Positions 13,894 to 13,934 of a stretch of 13,934 nucleotides of DNA are shown here, piece by piece. The notes beneath the pieces are model-generated. The model ran no database searches. It saw nothing but the letters and a program-made list of their open reading frames with translations, and was not told where the DNA came from. How positions within the stretch are numbered: the stretch's first letter is position 1; every line of letters starts with the position of its first letter. The stretch is from Actinomycetes bacterium (GTDB taxonomy: Bacteria; Actinomycetota; Thermoleophilia; BMS3ABIN01). The position numbers were made by a program, and so were the translations under genes. Where the stretch lies: positions 1 to 13,934 of the forward strand of contig JAJYIN010000031.1 of NCBI GenBank assembly GCA_021790075.1, read 5' to 3'.

Positions 13894-13934
13894 CAAAAGC
13901 GCTTCCGGCCATCTCCTACTTCCTGTCAAACCGC

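Overview
The window is ordinary chromosomal DNA from a high-GC, deep-branching member of the Actinobacteriota. Evidence is gene content and order: an actinobacterial mIHF gene leads into gmk, rpoZ and coaBC, and uvrC, rapZ, yvcK, whiA, gap and pgk follow in the order typical of that phylum. I cannot name the genus. Leaderless transcription, TTG starts and AMIN-like and LolA-like lipoproteins also fit.

Layout. 1-135 holds an inverted-repeat element. 136-849 (minus) is a LolA-like lipoprotein. 1003-3554 is mihF, gmk, rpoZ and coaBC: nucleoid protein, GMP phosphorylation, RNA polymerase omega and CoA synthesis. The first three overlap or nearly so, and mihF appears leaderless. 3555-3682 is a hairpin-rich leader. 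3683-4483 encodes a basic protein with homing-endonuclease-associated repeats and a tail of about 100 Lys/Ala/Pro residues, closed by a clear terminator. 4612-4824 is a small YtxH-like membrane protein. 4986-10434 is a repair and growth-control block: uvrC, an alkyltransferase gene (ogt), rapZ, yvcK and whiA. 10525-12785 is gap and pgk, with a terminator-like hairpin between them; tpiA does not follow. 12786-13287 has no protein gene but holds two related structured RNAs, each with a promoter and a U-tract. 13288-13893 is an AMIN-like lipoprotein just downstream of the second RNA.

How parts may work together. The left cluster links nucleoid compaction, nucleotide supply and transcription. UvrC and Ogt are complementary DNA repair functions. 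RapZ, YvcK and WhiA are conserved neighbours tied to amino-sugar metabolism, cell-wall precursor allocation and cell division, and gap and pgk are adjacent glycolytic steps.

Most interesting parts. First, the RNA pair at 12862-13257: two copies of about 143 nt share an identical closing stem and conserved purine-rich loops, while internal helices keep pairing despite changed sequence. I do not recognise the family. Second, the repeat-plus-H1-like-tail protein. Further points are a dispersed repeat family in intergenic gaps, four degenerate 18-bp repeats before yvcK, and a sharp GC drop in the 3' third of coaBC.
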